Shown: positions 31,284-40,332 of the stretch, one piece after another
How the letters are laid out: every line of letters starts with the position of its first letter
How positions within the stretch are numbered: position 1 is the stretch's first letter
Assembly (NCBI GenBank): GCA_963820055.1
Contig: CAWFYJ010000004.1
Span: forward strand, 682,001-746,000
Length of the DNA stretch: 64,000 bases
Direction: 5' to 3'
DNA from: RHKX01 sp963820055
GTDB taxonomy: Bacteria > Actinomycetota > Thermoleophilia > Solirubrobacterales > 70-9
Position numbers and translations under genes: made by a program
Notes under the pieces: generated by a model
The model's input: only the letters and a program-made list of their open reading frames with translations
Databases searched by the model: none
Told to the model about the DNA's origin: nothing

Positions 31284-32624
31284 GTGACTCGATCAACAAA
31301 CTCCCGACCGAACATTCTCTACATCCACTCCCACGACACCGGGCGGCACGTGCAGCCGTACGGGTACTGGGTGCGGACGCCCCACCTGCAGATGCTCGCC
31401 GAGCAGGGGGTCCTGTTCCGGAAGGCGTTCTGCGCGTCGCCGACATGCTCGGGGTCGCGGGCGTCGCTGCTGACCGGCCAGTACTGCCACAACAACGGCA
31501 TGTTCGGGCTCGCGCACCGCGGCTGGAAACTGAACGACTACGGCCAGCACCTCGTCCATCCGCTTCGCGAGGCGGGCTACCGCTCGATCCTCGTCGGCGA
31601 GCAGCACATTTCGAAGGACCCGGGCGTGATCGGCTACGACAAGGTCTGCGAGCTCGACACGAACCATGCCGCCGAGGTCGCGCCGCTCGCCAACCAGATG
31701 CTCCGCGAGACGAGCGAGCCGTTCTTCATGTCGGTCGGCTTCTTCGAGACGCATCGCGAGTTCGAGCTGCCGAGCTCGGTCCGCGACGCCCTCTACGCGC
31801 AGCCGGCGCCGAACCTCCCCGACCTCGAGGCAACCCGCGAGGACATGGCGGCGTTCAAGGCGAGCGCCCGCTCGCTCGACGAGGGGATCGGCTCCGTCCT
31901 CAACGAGCTCCATCGCGCCGGGCTCGAGGACAACACGCTGATCGTCTGCACGACCGACCACGGCCTCGCATTCCCGCGCGCCAAGGCGACGTTGTTCGAT
32001 CGCGGCACCGGCGTGCTGACGATCATCCGCGGCCCGGGCGGTTTCGCCGGCGGCAAGGTGATCGACCAGATGGTCAGCCACCTCGACATCTACCCGACGC
32101 TCTGCGAGCTCGCCGGGGTCCGTCCTCCCGACTTCCTGCAGGGCAAGTCGCTGCTTCCGCTCGTCAACGGCGAAGTCGATCGGCTCCACGATGAGGTCTT
32201 CACCGAGATGACCTTCCATGCCGCCTACGAGCCGCAGCGGGCCGTGCGAACCGAGCACTGGAAGTACATCCGCCGCTTCCACGACTACGACCATCCGGTC
32301 CTCGCCAACTGCGACGACAGCGACACGAAGACGCTGCTGGTCGACGCGGGCTGGGGCGATCAAGTCGTTCCCCGCGAGCATCTCTACGACCTGATCCTCG
32401 ACCCGGGCGAGAGCCGAAACCTCGCCGACGACCCGGCCCACGAGGCGGTCCGCGCAGATCTCGCCGGCAAGGTCGAGGACTGGATGAGGGCCACTGACGA
32501 CCCGCTTCTCGACGGTCCGGTCGCGGCGCCGCCGGGGGCGCTCGTCAACCGCCAGGACCAGGTCTCGCCCGCTGAGGAGACGACGGCCGGTTGGTCACGG
32601 GAGCCGAGCGGAGCGGAGCGGTGA
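31284..32624 (+). CDS. Type I sulfatase / sulfohydrolase
   Basis: 446 residues, alkaline-phosphatase fold. NILYIHSHDTGRHVQPYGY holds the N-terminal metal Asp. The formylglycine site is SPTCSGSRASLLTGQ with Cys55 as the residue converted; the usual CxPSR reads CSGSR, so Pro is replaced by Gly. CTTDHGLAFPRAKATLFDRG supplies the second metal Asp-His pair. No signal peptide is visible, so it is probably cytoplasmic, unlike most polysaccharide sulfatases. It overlaps the sulfotransferase gene by 4 nt. Confidence 0.9.
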   Translation: MTRSTNSRPNILYIHSHDTGRHVQPYGYWVRTPHLQMLAEQGVLFRKAFCASPTCSGSRASLLTGQYCHNNGMFGLAHRGWKLNDYGQHLVHPLREAGYRSILVGEQHISKDPGVIGYDKVCELDTNHAAEVAPLANQMLRETSEPFFMSVGFFETHREFELPSSVRDALYAQPAPNLPDLEATREDMAAFKASARSLDEGIGSVLNELHRAGLEDNTLIVCTTDHGLAFPRAKATLFDRGTGVLTIIRGPGGFAGGKVIDQMVSHLDIYPTLCELAGVRPPDFLQGKSLLPLVNGEVDRLHDEVFTEMTFHAAYEPQRAVRTEHWKYIRRFHDYDHPVLANCDDSDTKTLLVDAGWGDQVVPREHLYDLILDPGESRNLADDPAHEAVRADLAGKVEDWMRATDDPLLDGPVAAPPGALVNRQDQVSPAEETTAGWSREPSGAER

Positions 32625-33502
32625 CGAAGCCGCAGCGCTCCTACCTCGTCTGCTCGACGCCGCGCTCGGGCAGCACCCTCGTCTGCAAGGCGCTCCGCGA
32701 CACGGGCCTCGCCGGCCGCCCCGAGGAGTACTTCGAGGCGCTCCGCAGCACCGGCCGCCCGCGCCGTCCCGAGGAGTACTTCGCCGGCGTCGACGACCGC
32801 TCGATCTTCGACGAGCTCGGCGACCCCGACGACAGTGGCGCGCCGCCGCCGGCCTGGAGCCGGACCGCCTACGACCGCTACCTGGACTGGGCGATGGAGC
32901 AGGGGACCACCGACAACGGCGTCTTCGGCGCGAAGCTGATGTGGCAGTACCTCGGCGACTTCGTCGGGCTGCTGCGCAACATCCCCGAGTACCGCGACCT
33001 GCCGCTCGCCGGGCTCCTCCCCGCCGCCTTCCCCGACCTGACGTTCGTGCGCGTCGTCCGCGCCAACAAGATCCGCCAGGCCGTGTCGCTCTGGAAGGCG
33101 GTGCAGACGGCGAGCTGGAGCGACCGCGACGACAGCTCCAAGTCCGGCGAGGCCCCCTACCGCGCCTTCCTCGACGAGCACAAGCCGCAGCTCCGCTTCC
33201 ACTACCGGGCGATCAGCCACCTCCTCGATCAGACCCTCGCCGCGGAGGCGAGCTGGGACGCGTTCTTCGAGCACACGCGAATCAAGCCGATCCTCGTCCT
33301 CTACGAGAACTTCTACGCCGACTACGCCGCGAGCACGCTGGGCATCCTCGACAGGCTCGGCCTCGAGGCGCCGCCGGACTTCGACCCCGAGCCGCAGATG
33401 AAGCGCCAGTCGGACGGCGTCAACGACGATTGGGCACGGCGTTTCAGCGAGCTCCGCCTCGGCACCGAGTTCGACCTCCACCCGGCATCGAGCTCTGAGT
33501 AG
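32621..33502 (+). CDS. Stf0-type sulfotransferase
   Basis: 293 residues. The PAPS 5'-phosphosulfate loop is YLVCSTPRSGSTLVCKAL at the N-terminus, and RVVRANKIRQAVSLWKA matches the 3'-phosphate site of Stf0 (mycobacterial trehalose 2-sulfotransferase). RPEEYFEAL, KLMWQYLGDF and VLYENFYADY are also Stf0-like. I chose the GTG that overlaps the sulfatase stop (GTGA), with GGAGCGGAGCG just upstream. It transfers sulfate to a small carbohydrate, possibly trehalose; the acceptor is not readable. Confidence 0.88.
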   Translation: MTKPQRSYLVCSTPRSGSTLVCKALRDTGLAGRPEEYFEALRSTGRPRRPEEYFAGVDDRSIFDELGDPDDSGAPPPAWSRTAYDRYLDWAMEQGTTDNGVFGAKLMWQYLGDFVGLLRNIPEYRDLPLAGLLPAAFPDLTFVRVVRANKIRQAVSLWKAVQTASWSDRDDSSKSGEAPYRAFLDEHKPQLRFHYRAISHLLDQTLAAEASWDAFFEHTRIKPILVLYENFYADYAASTLGILDRLGLEAPPDFDPEPQMKRQSDGVNDDWARRFSELRLGTEFDLHPASSSE

Positions 33503-33586
33503 ATCTTGTGGGCAAGAGGGCGCGCCGGTAGGTTGGGCGCCGACGCTGCACCCCTAACCGTCGGTGGGGTGCATGCCGATAGGTGG

Positions 33587-36283
33587 ATGGTGAGTGCAAC
33601 GGGACTCTTGTCCGAGGAACGCGAGGCCCTGCTCAGGGTCGTGACCGCCGCCTCGACGGCGACGAAGCTCGAGGATGTCATCGAGCTGGCAGCCATGGAG
33701 GCCCAGGAGACGATCGGCGCCGCGTCGCTTTCGATCAGCCGCTTCGAGGACGACTACCGGCTCTACCGGGTCCTGGTCAACGTCGGCGACCTCGCTCCCG
33801 GCGAGGAGAGGTTCCCCCGCGAAGAGGTGTACGAGGTCGCGGCATATCCGCGCCTCCGCGACATGGCCGAGACCGGCCGGCCGTACTTCGACTCCGTCGA
33901 CGATCCCGCCGCCGATCCGTCCGCGGTCGCGGTCCTCCACCGGTTCGAGAAGACGTCGGATCTGAGCGTGGCGATCGAGGTCGAGGGCCGCCGCTGGGGG
34001 GCGATCTGGGCCTCCACCGCCGCAGGTGACCCGGTTTTCAAGGCCGACGACGTCCGCTTCCTCGAGGCGATCGCCGCTCAGATCGCCGCGGTCGTCTCGC
34101 GCGGGGAGATGTTCACGCGGGTGTCGCGGATGGCGTACGAGGATCCGCTGACCGGTCTGGCCAACCGGCGCGCGTTCGAGGAGCGCCTCGAACGCGCAAC
34201 GGGCCGTTTCGCCGCCGGTCAGACCCACCTCGCGGTCCTGCTCTGCGACGTCGACCGCCTCAAGGCCATCAACGATCACAACGGCCATGCCGCCGGCGAC
34301 GAGGCGCTGCGCCACGTCGGCCACGCCCTCGTCCGCTCCGCCGCCGCCTACCCGGGCTCGTTCGTGGGGCGGATCGGAGGGGACGAGTTCGGGGTCCTGC
34401 TCGAGAGCCGCCGCGAGGCCGATGACGGCCGGGCGGAGGGCGACCACACCCGGATGGCCGAGCTCGCCGGCGGCGCTCAGCGGCTGCTCGCCGACGACGC
34501 GCTCGAAGCCCCGTCGGTCTCGTGCGGCATTGCCACGGCGGGCCCTGAGTCCACCTCTCCGTCGGAGATCCTCGCCGCCGCCGACGCCGCCCAGTACATG
34601 GCCAAGCACCGGGGCGGCAACCGCGTCTGCACCGCCGCCCAGGTCGCCGAGGAGAGCGACCAGGACTGGGTCCCGCTCCCGCCGGGCGGCTTCCGGGCCC
34701 GCTTCTGGGAGACCGCCGAAGAGGTCGCCCGGACGCTCGACGGCGAACTTCTCGGCGCCCTGACGCTCGACCGGCTCGAGGTCGTCGCGACCACCTTCAC
34801 GACCGCCGGCGACTTCGCGCGCTGGGCGATCGCCTACGCCGCCGACGGCGAGACGGTGCTCCGCGACGCCGCCCTCGGCGACAACCGCGAACGGCGGCGC
34901 ACCGGGGCGCGGGTCGCCCACTCGCCGCTCGAGCACGAGTCGTACGAGATCGACGACTTTCCGGCGACGGCCGAGATCATCGCCGCCGGCTGCGGCTCGT
35001 TCATCGCCAGGCTCGACGACCCCGAAAGCGACCCCGCCGAGCAGGAGATGCTCCGCAAGGAGGGCTTCCGCGGCGTCATCGGGGTCACGGCCGGCGACGC
35101 CGGCGGCGTCTACCTGATCGAGTTGATCGGCGACGAGGGGAGCCCCTACGAGGAGGTCGACGCGCCGCTGCGGCTCGCCGCGCGGGCGGCGGTATCGCCG
35201 CACCTCCATCGCGAGGACGAGACCGACAAGGAGGCGAAGTTCGACCGGGCCGTCAAGCTCGCGCAAACGGTCCCGAACCGGCTCACGGAGATGGATGCCG
35301 AGCAGCTCTGCCGCGGCTCGGCGCTGGAGCTGCAGCGCACCTTCGGGTGCACGATCGCCCAGGTCTTCTCGGTCGAGGACGGAATGCTGCGCCTGCGCGG
35401 CGAGCGGGCGCCGATCCCGAAGCCAGACGACTGGAGCCAGGCCGCCGACGCCGGGCTCGTCGGGCGGGCGATCAGCGAGGACGCCCCGATCCTGAGCGGC
35501 GACGTCATGCGGGAGCCGAGCTACCGGCTGATCGAACAGGGCGCCGTGATCCGGTCCGAGCTCGTCGTCCCGGTCCGGACCTCGAAGGGCACCTGGGGGG
35601 CGATCAACCTCGAGGACACCAGGATCGATGCCTTCGACCTCGACGACGCGGCGCTACTGGAGGCGTTCGCCTCCGTGTTCGGAAGCGTCGTCGACGCGAT
35701 CGAGCTCTACGAGAGCCTCGACCGCGCCTACCTCGGGACGACCGAGGCCCTCTCGGCGGCGCTCGAGTCCAAGGACAGCTACACGGCGGCGCACTCGCGC
35801 GCAATCGTCGACCATGCGGTCGCAGTCGGTGAGCGGCTCGGGCTGGAGGCGGAGGACCTGCGGATGCTTCGCTACGCAGCAACGCTCCACGACATCGGCA
35901 AGCTCGCCGTCCGCCGCGAGGTCCTCAACAAGCCCGGCCCGCTCGACCCCGAGGAACGGGCCGAGGTCGAAAGACACACGATCGTCGGCGAGCGGATCAT
36001 CGCGCCGATCGACTTCCTCGCGCCGGTCCGGCCGATCGTCCGAGCGGCGCACGAGCGCTGGGATGGAAACGGCTACCCGGACGGGCTGGCCGCCGACGAG
36101 ATCCCGATCGGCGCTCGCATCGTCTTCGCCTGCGACGCCTACGACGCGATGACCACCGACCGGCCCTACCGGAAGTCGCTGCCGGACGAACAGGCCCGGC
36201 GCGAACTCAGCGCCGGGGCCGGCACGCAGTTCGACCCGAAGGTGGTCGAGACGCTTCTCGGGATCCTGCCGCCGCCCGGCTGA
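33587..36283 (+). CDS. Multidomain cyclic-di-GMP protein: GAF-GGDEF-GAF-GAF-HD-GYP
   Basis: About 898 residues, cytoplasmic. GAF-like sensor about 5-175; GGDEF about 180-350 with RIGGDEFGVLLE near 262-273, catalytically intact and with no RxxD inhibitory site; two further GAF-like regions about 370-540 and 545-710 (FGCTIAQVFSVEDGMLRLRG; SELVVPVRTSKGTWGAINLE); HD-GYP about 720-895 with HDIGK at 767-771 and ERWDGNGYPDG near 825. It can in principle both make and degrade c-di-GMP. Most dual proteins pair GGDEF with EAL, so GGDEF plus HD-GYP is uncommon. The start is uncertain: the ATG at 33587 is preferred, but an in-frame GTG at 33506 exists. Confidence 0.88.
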   Translation: MVSATGLLSEEREALLRVVTAASTATKLEDVIELAAMEAQETIGAASLSISRFEDDYRLYRVLVNVGDLAPGEERFPREEVYEVAAYPRLRDMAETGRPYFDSVDDPAADPSAVAVLHRFEKTSDLSVAIEVEGRRWGAIWASTAAGDPVFKADDVRFLEAIAAQIAAVVSRGEMFTRVSRMAYEDPLTGLANRRAFEERLERATGRFAAGQTHLAVLLCDVDRLKAINDHNGHAAGDEALRHVGHALVRSAAAYPGSFVGRIGGDEFGVLLESRREADDGRAEGDHTRMAELAGGAQRLLADDALEAPSVSCGIATAGPESTSPSEILAAADAAQYMAKHRGGNRVCTAAQVAEESDQDWVPLPPGGFRARFWETAEEVARTLDGELLGALTLDRLEVVATTFTTAGDFARWAIAYAADGETVLRDAALGDNRERRRTGARVAHSPLEHESYEIDDFPATAEIIAAGCGSFIARLDDPESDPAEQEMLRKEGFRGVIGVTAGDAGGVYLIELIGDEGSPYEEVDAPLRLAARAAVSPHLHREDETDKEAKFDRAVKLAQTVPNRLTEMDAEQLCRGSALELQRTFGCTIAQVFSVEDGMLRLRGERAPIPKPDDWSQAADAGLVGRAISEDAPILSGDVMREPSYRLIEQGAVIRSELVVPVRTSKGTWGAINLEDTRIDAFDLDDAALLEAFASVFGSVVDAIELYESLDRAYLGTTEALSAALESKDSYTAAHSRAIVDHAVAVGERLGLEAEDLRMLRYAATLHDIGKLAVRREVLNKPGPLDPEERAEVERHTIVGERIIAPIDFLAPVRPIVRAAHERWDGNGYPDGLAADEIPIGARIVFACDAYDAMTTDRPYRKSLPDEQARRELSAGAGTQFDPKVVETLLGILPPPG

Positions 36284-36288
36284 TCGCT

Positions 36289-36294
36289 TAGCCT
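36289..36294 (+). promoter_or_regulatory. -10 box pointing at the ATC start of the TPP enzyme
   Basis: TAGCCT, 6 nt before codon ATC at 36301; leaderless geometry. Confidence 0.4.
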
Positions 36295-36300
36295 CCGGCG

Positions 36301-38019
36301 ATCGACGGCGCCTCCTACATCCTCGACGCGATCGCCGCAGAGGGAATCGACCACGTCTTCATGGTGCCGGGCGGGATGAACGACCCGCTGATGGCGCCGA
36401 TGACCGCCCACCCCGACGTGACGCCGATCGTCGCCGCGCACGAGGGCGGAGCCGCCTACATGGCCGACGGGTACGCCCGCGCATCCGGCGGGCTCGGGGT
36501 GGCGTTCGGGATCGGCGGCCCCGGCATCTTCAACATGGTCACCGCCCTCGGCGCCGCCCGGACCGATCGCTCGCCGGTGCTCGCGATCAGCGGCGAGGTC
36601 CCGACTTCGCAGGAGGGTCTCGGCGGCTTCCAGGACGCGAGCGGGCCGGCCCTCGACGACGTCTCGGTGCTGCGGCCGGTTACGGCGGAGAGCATCAGCG
36701 TCCCCTCCCCCGCCCTGCTCGACTGCCAGCTCCGGACCGCCGCCCTGACCGCGCTCCGCGAGCGCTCACCCGTTCACCTCTCGGTGCCGCTCGACGTCCA
36801 GCGCGCCGAGACCGACGCCCAATGGGAGACGCTGCCGGCGGCCTCCTACCGCCCGGCCACCCTCGACTACGAGGCGCTCGACCAGGCGCTCGGCGTGTTC
36901 ATGGGAGCCGACCCGGCCCTCAACGTCGTGATCCTCGCCGGCATCGGCGTCGGGCATGCCGGCGCGAGCGACGCCCTCGCGTCCTTCGCGCAGCGGTTCG
37001 CGATCCCGGTCGCGACGACGCTCGGCGCGAAGGGCATCGTGCCCGAGGACCACCCGCTGTCGCTCGGCGTCTTCGGCTACGGCGGCTCGCGGTGGGCGAC
37101 CGAGGCGATCCTCGACCCCGGCGTCGACGTCCTGATCGTCATCGGATCGCCGCTCTCGCAGCGCGACACGATGAACTGGGACCCGAAGATGCTCCCGGCG
37201 CGCGAGCTGATCCAGGTCGACGCCGACCCCGGCGTGATCGGCAGGACCTGGCCGGTCGCCGCCCCCGTCGCCGGCAGCCCGCGGACCTTCCTGGAGGCGG
37301 TGGCTTCGGTCGGCGGACCGGCCGCGGCCGGACTCGAGGCCGGACTCGGGCGGCGGGCCGAGTTCCTCGCCGACGTCAAGGGCCGCGGCGATCGCGCCTA
37401 CGGCGCCGAAGACACCGCCGGCGATGTCGCCCCGATGCACCCCGCGCGGATGGTCGCGGCGGCCCGGGCGGCGGCTCCGCGCGACAGCGTCCTCTCCGTC
37501 GACTCGGGCGCCCACCGCGCCTGGTGCGCGCAGTACTGGACGAGCTACGGCGACAGCGATTACCTCTCGCTCGCCAACCTCGGCCCGATGGGCGGTGCGA
37601 TCGGCCTCGGCATCGGCGCCAAGCTCGCGCGACCCGAGCGCCCGATGGTGATCGCCACCGGAGACGGCTGCATGCTCATGCACGGCCTCGAGCTCCACAC
37701 CGCGGCCCGGCACGAGATCCCGGTGATCGTGCTCGTCTTCGACAATCGCTCGTACGGAAACATCTGGTACCGGGCGCACGAGATGGGCCCCGGCCCGGAG
37801 GCGCTGACCGACATCCCCGGGATCGACTGGCCCGCCTTCGCGCGCTCCGTCGGCGGCGACGGCGTCGCGGTCGAACGACCCGAGGAGATCGCCCCCGCCT
37901 TCGAGCGTGGGCTCGTCCATCCGGGCCCGTTCGTGATCTCGGCCCGCGTCGACAAGACCTACCCGACGCCGATCGCGCCCTGGAAGCAGGCCAAGGCCGA
38001 GTGGGAGGACAACCACTAG
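36301..38019 (+). CDS. Thiamine-pyrophosphate enzyme (acetolactate synthase/benzoylformate decarboxylase-like)
   Basis: About 572 residues with N-terminal PYR domain (catalytic Glu in VAAHEGGAAYMADGYAR), central domain (VILAGIGVGHAGASDAL) and C-terminal PP domain with the TPP motif GDGCMLMHGLEL...DNRSYGN. Homology begins at IDGASYILDAIAAEGIDHVF, upstream of the first ATG (36361), yet the only codons between the stop at 36289 and that ATG are non-start. ATC at 36301 sits 6 nt after a TAGCCT box, so it is either a non-standard start or a mutated/misread ATG. Substrate unknown: no ilvN or other pathway gene adjoins. Confidence 0.85.
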   Translation: MDGASYILDAIAAEGIDHVFMVPGGMNDPLMAPMTAHPDVTPIVAAHEGGAAYMADGYARASGGLGVAFGIGGPGIFNMVTALGAARTDRSPVLAISGEVPTSQEGLGGFQDASGPALDDVSVLRPVTAESISVPSPALLDCQLRTAALTALRERSPVHLSVPLDVQRAETDAQWETLPAASYRPATLDYEALDQALGVFMGADPALNVVILAGIGVGHAGASDALASFAQRFAIPVATTLGAKGIVPEDHPLSLGVFGYGGSRWATEAILDPGVDVLIVIGSPLSQRDTMNWDPKMLPARELIQVDADPGVIGRTWPVAAPVAGSPRTFLEAVASVGGPAAAGLEAGLGRRAEFLADVKGRGDRAYGAEDTAGDVAPMHPARMVAAARAAAPRDSVLSVDSGAHRAWCAQYWTSYGDSDYLSLANLGPMGGAIGLGIGAKLARPERPMVIATGDGCMLMHGLELHTAARHEIPVIVLVFDNRSYGNIWYRAHEMGPGPEALTDIPGIDWPAFARSVGGDGVAVERPEEIAPAFERGLVHPGPFVISARVDKTYPTPIAPWKQAKAEWEDNH

Positions 38020-38041
38020 CCGTGACCCGATCGGGTCACGG
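38020..38041. terminator. Perfect 22-nt palindrome after TPP-enzyme stop
   Basis: CCGTGACCCGA immediately followed by its complement TCGGGTCACGG, directly after the TAG at 38017-38019. Likely terminator hairpin or a protein site; no T-run. Confidence 0.6.
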
Positions 38042-38094
38042 GGCCGAGCTCACAGGGAGGGGGCCGGCTTACTCCCCCGACCGTCCCCCTCCCC

Positions 38095-38108
38095 GCGACC
38101 GCGGTCGC
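38095..38108. terminator. 14-nt palindrome in convergent gap
   Basis: GCGACCGCGGTCGC between the TPP enzyme and the opposing ATL gene; may act with the 38020 palindrome in termination. The rest of 38042-38151 shows nothing else. Confidence 0.35.
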
Positions 38109-38151
38109 AGTTCGTAGTCGAGGCGACGGGACGGTTTCTGACGCCGCCGCT

Positions 38152-38496
38152 TCAGCGGCTCGCGAGCAACGCCTCGCGGGGGATGTGCGCGGTCTCCATG
38201 TCGACGCGCTTGCCGGCGAACGGGATGCCCTCCTTGCGGAGCAGGCGCCGCTGGCGCTCGCCCTGGGCGAACGAACCGTCGGCGCGGACGATCCGGTGCC
38301 ACGGGAGCTTCTCGCTCGTCGTCGCGAGGATCCGTCCCGGCAGTCGCGGCGCCTCCGGGCAGAGATCGCCGTAGGTCGTCACGAACCCCTCGGGGACCGA
38401 CCTGATGAGTTCGATGATCGCCCGCTCGCGGTCCTCGCCCTTCAGTTCCTTCGCCGCACGCTTCGCCTTCACACCCGTCTTCGCCTTCGCAGCCAT
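38152..38496 (-). CDS. Alkyltransferase-like (ATL) DNA-damage recognition protein
   Basis: 114 residues. The C-terminal DNA-binding domain of O6-methylguanine methyltransferase is clear: SVPEGFVTTYGDLC, RILATTSEKLPWHRIVRADG, RQRRLLRKEGI. The acceptor Cys of the PCHR motif is replaced (PWHR), which defines ATL proteins that bind O6-alkylguanine and hand lesions to nucleotide-excision repair instead of removing the alkyl group. The Lys-rich N-terminus is an extension. I chose ATG 38496 because GGAGGAG lies 8 nt upstream. Confidence 0.88.
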   Translation of the reverse strand: MAAKAKTGVKAKRAAKELKGEDRERAIIELIRSVPEGFVTTYGDLCPEAPRLPGRILATTSEKLPWHRIVRADGSFAQGERQRRLLRKEGIPFAGKRVDMETAHIPREALLASR

Positions 38497-38631
38497 CTCG
38501 TGTCTCCTCCTCGTTTCAGCCGGGGACACGATGGCGCAGCCGGGCGCGCGGGTGTCGCCGCGATCGTGAAGATTGCGCGACGGGACGGCGCCGATCGGCG
38601 CACGGGTCGCGCGGCGGCGGCGGGACGGCGC

Positions 38632-38907
38632 TCAGGTGCCGGGCTTCGGCTGCCCGGCGTCCATCCGCAGGTCGTCGGCGGGCCCGAACCGGGGCAGGCC
38701 GACGGAGCGCTGGGAACCGAGCCAGAGCTCGATCACGCGCCGGTCGATCAGGTCGAAGGAATGGCCGATCGGCGCTGCGTCTACGGTGCTGAGCCGATCG
38801 CGAAAATTGTCGCTGCTGTCTTTCACCCCATCCGGATCGACACCGAACGCCGATCGGTTGAGCATGCAAGATTCCGCCCGAGGTCGGGGCTTCGAGGTGT
38901 CGGTCAC
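38632..38907 (-). CDS. Small hypothetical protein after ferredoxin gene
   Basis: 91 residues, hydrophilic, no recognisable domain. Its ATG overlaps the ferredoxin stop (ATGA), the same coupling used by the other genes of this cluster, which is the main evidence that it is expressed. Base composition of the stretch around 38800-38880 is less GC-rich than its neighbours. Could also be a chance frame; 135 nt without a gene separate it from the ATL protein. Confidence 0.4.
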   Translation of the reverse strand: MTDTSKPRPRAESCMLNRSAFGVDPDGVKDSSDNFRDRLSTVDAAPIGHSFDLIDRRVIELWLGSQRSVGLPRFGPADDLRMDAGQPKPGT

Positions 38908-39110
38908 GGGAAGACCACCTGCCCGCTGTCGGCGTCCGTCAACGTGATCGCGAGTGCCGGGCAGGCTTCCGCTGCCGCCATCAGCTCCTCGTCGGTTGCG
39001 GTGCCGATGACGACCGCGGTCTCCTCGAGCGCGAATGCGTCCGGTGCGATGTCGACGCAGTCGCCGTGGGCGCTGCAGCTGCCTTCGTCGATTGTCGGGA
39101 TCAGTGTCAT
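38904..39110 (-). CDS. 3Fe-4S-type ferredoxin
   Basis: 68 residues, the size of P450-type actinobacterial ferredoxins. Cluster ligands: CSAHGDC (the position that would be the fourth Cys is His/Ala, giving a [3Fe-4S] cluster) and CPALAITL. It lies 4 nt after the reductase gene, so it is the electron acceptor of that FAD enzyme. No P450 gene is in the window; the partner may be the ferric-reductase-like membrane haem protein encoded upstream. Confidence 0.9.
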   Translation of the reverse strand: MTLIPTIDEGSCSAHGDCVDIAPDAFALEETAVVIGTATDEELMAAAEACPALAITLTDADSGQVVFP

Positions 39111-39114
39111 CTCG

Positions 39115-40332
39115 TCACTCCTTCGTGGTGATCGGCGTCTCGTGGGTGTCGGTCGGTCGGGAATCGATCTGGTCGGCGCTCTCGATCAGCCGCCGCATCG
39201 CGGCGAGCTCGCGGGGGCGCCCGACCGCCAGCGCCGCAACCGGGCGGCCGGCGCGCTGGTAGAGGACGTGGAAATCGCGATCGCCGGGCTCGCCGCTGAT
39301 CCGCACCTCGTCGGCGCCCTGGGCGTGGCCGACGTACTGGATCCGCATCCCGTACTGGTCGCTCCAGAAGCTCGGGAGGCCGGGCGCCCGTGGCGTCCCG
39401 CCGAGGATCGCAGTGGCGACCGCGACGCCCTGGCGGCTCGCGGCGTCCCAATGCTCGGTGCGGACGTGCTCGAGCCTGCGGAGGTCGAAGGGCCGCGAGA
39501 CGTCACCGGCCGCATACACGTGGGGGATGCCGGTCCGGCCGGAGGCGTCGGTCTTGATCCCGGCGGGGTCCAGGCCGCTGCCGGCCGCCCACTCGGCCGC
39601 CGGGCTGACACCGACGCCGACCACGACCGCGTCGCAGTCGAGCCGGGTGCCGTCGGCGAGTGAGAGCTGTTCGACCCGGCCGTTGCCGGATGCCGACTCG
39701 AGCATCGCACCGGTGAGGACGCGGACTCCCTCCTCGCCGTGGGTGCCGACGATCCAGCGGCCGACCTCGGCTCCGAGGATGCTCTCGAGCGGCAGGTCGA
39801 GCGCCTCGACGATCGTCACGTGGAGGCCCTCGGCGCGAGCGGTCGCGGCGACCTCTTGGCCGATGAACCCGGCGCCGACGATGACGAGATGGGCGCCGGG
39901 GGTCAGCTCCGCGTTCAGCCGGCGGGCGTCGTTCAGCGTCCGCAGCGGGAAGGCGTTCTCGTATCCCTCCAGCATCGGCAGCGACCGCGGCGCAGCGCCG
40001 GTGGCGATCATCAGGTCGTCGTAGGTGAGCGACGAGCCGTCGTCGAGTTCGAGCCTGCGGGCCTCGGGGTCGAGGCCGGCGGCGCGGCGGCCGAGCAACA
40101 GCTCGACGGCGTTGTCGGCATACCAGGCCGCATCGCGGAACCGGACCGACTCGCCGTCGGCGGAGCCCGCCGCCACGTCCTTGGAGAGCGGCGGGCGGTC
40201 GTATGGCGCCTCGGTCTCGGCGCAGACGATCCGGATCGGCGCCTCGTAGCCGCGCTTGCGGAGCGTCTCGGCGCATCGCTGGGCGGCGAGGCCGCCGCCG
40301 GCGATGACGACGCCGTGCTCGCGCGGCCTCAT
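39115..40332 (-). CDS. FAD-dependent ferredoxin reductase (NAD(P)H)
   Basis: 405 residues of the putidaredoxin/rhodocoxin reductase type. FAD motif VIAGGGLAAQRCAETLRKRG, APYDRPPLSKDVAAG, NAD motif HLVIVGAGFIGQEVAATARA, and VYAAGDVSRPFD, with a C-terminal dimer-like domain. It reduces the adjacent 3Fe-4S ferredoxin. The ATG at 40332 overlaps the stop of the membrane haem protein (ATGA). Confidence 0.92.
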   Translation of the reverse strand: MRPREHGVVIAGGGLAAQRCAETLRKRGYEAPIRIVCAETEAPYDRPPLSKDVAAGSADGESVRFRDAAWYADNAVELLLGRRAAGLDPEARRLELDDGSSLTYDDLMIATGAAPRSLPMLEGYENAFPLRTLNDARRLNAELTPGAHLVIVGAGFIGQEVAATARAEGLHVTIVEALDLPLESILGAEVGRWIVGTHGEEGVRVLTGAMLESASGNGRVEQLSLADGTRLDCDAVVVGVGVSPAAEWAAGSGLDPAGIKTDASGRTGIPHVYAAGDVSRPFDLRRLEHVRTEHWDAASRQGVAVATAILGGTPRAPGLPSFWSDQYGMRIQYVGHAQGADEVRISGEPGDRDFHVLYQRAGRPVAALAVGRPRELAAMRRLIESADQIDSRPTDTHETPITTKE

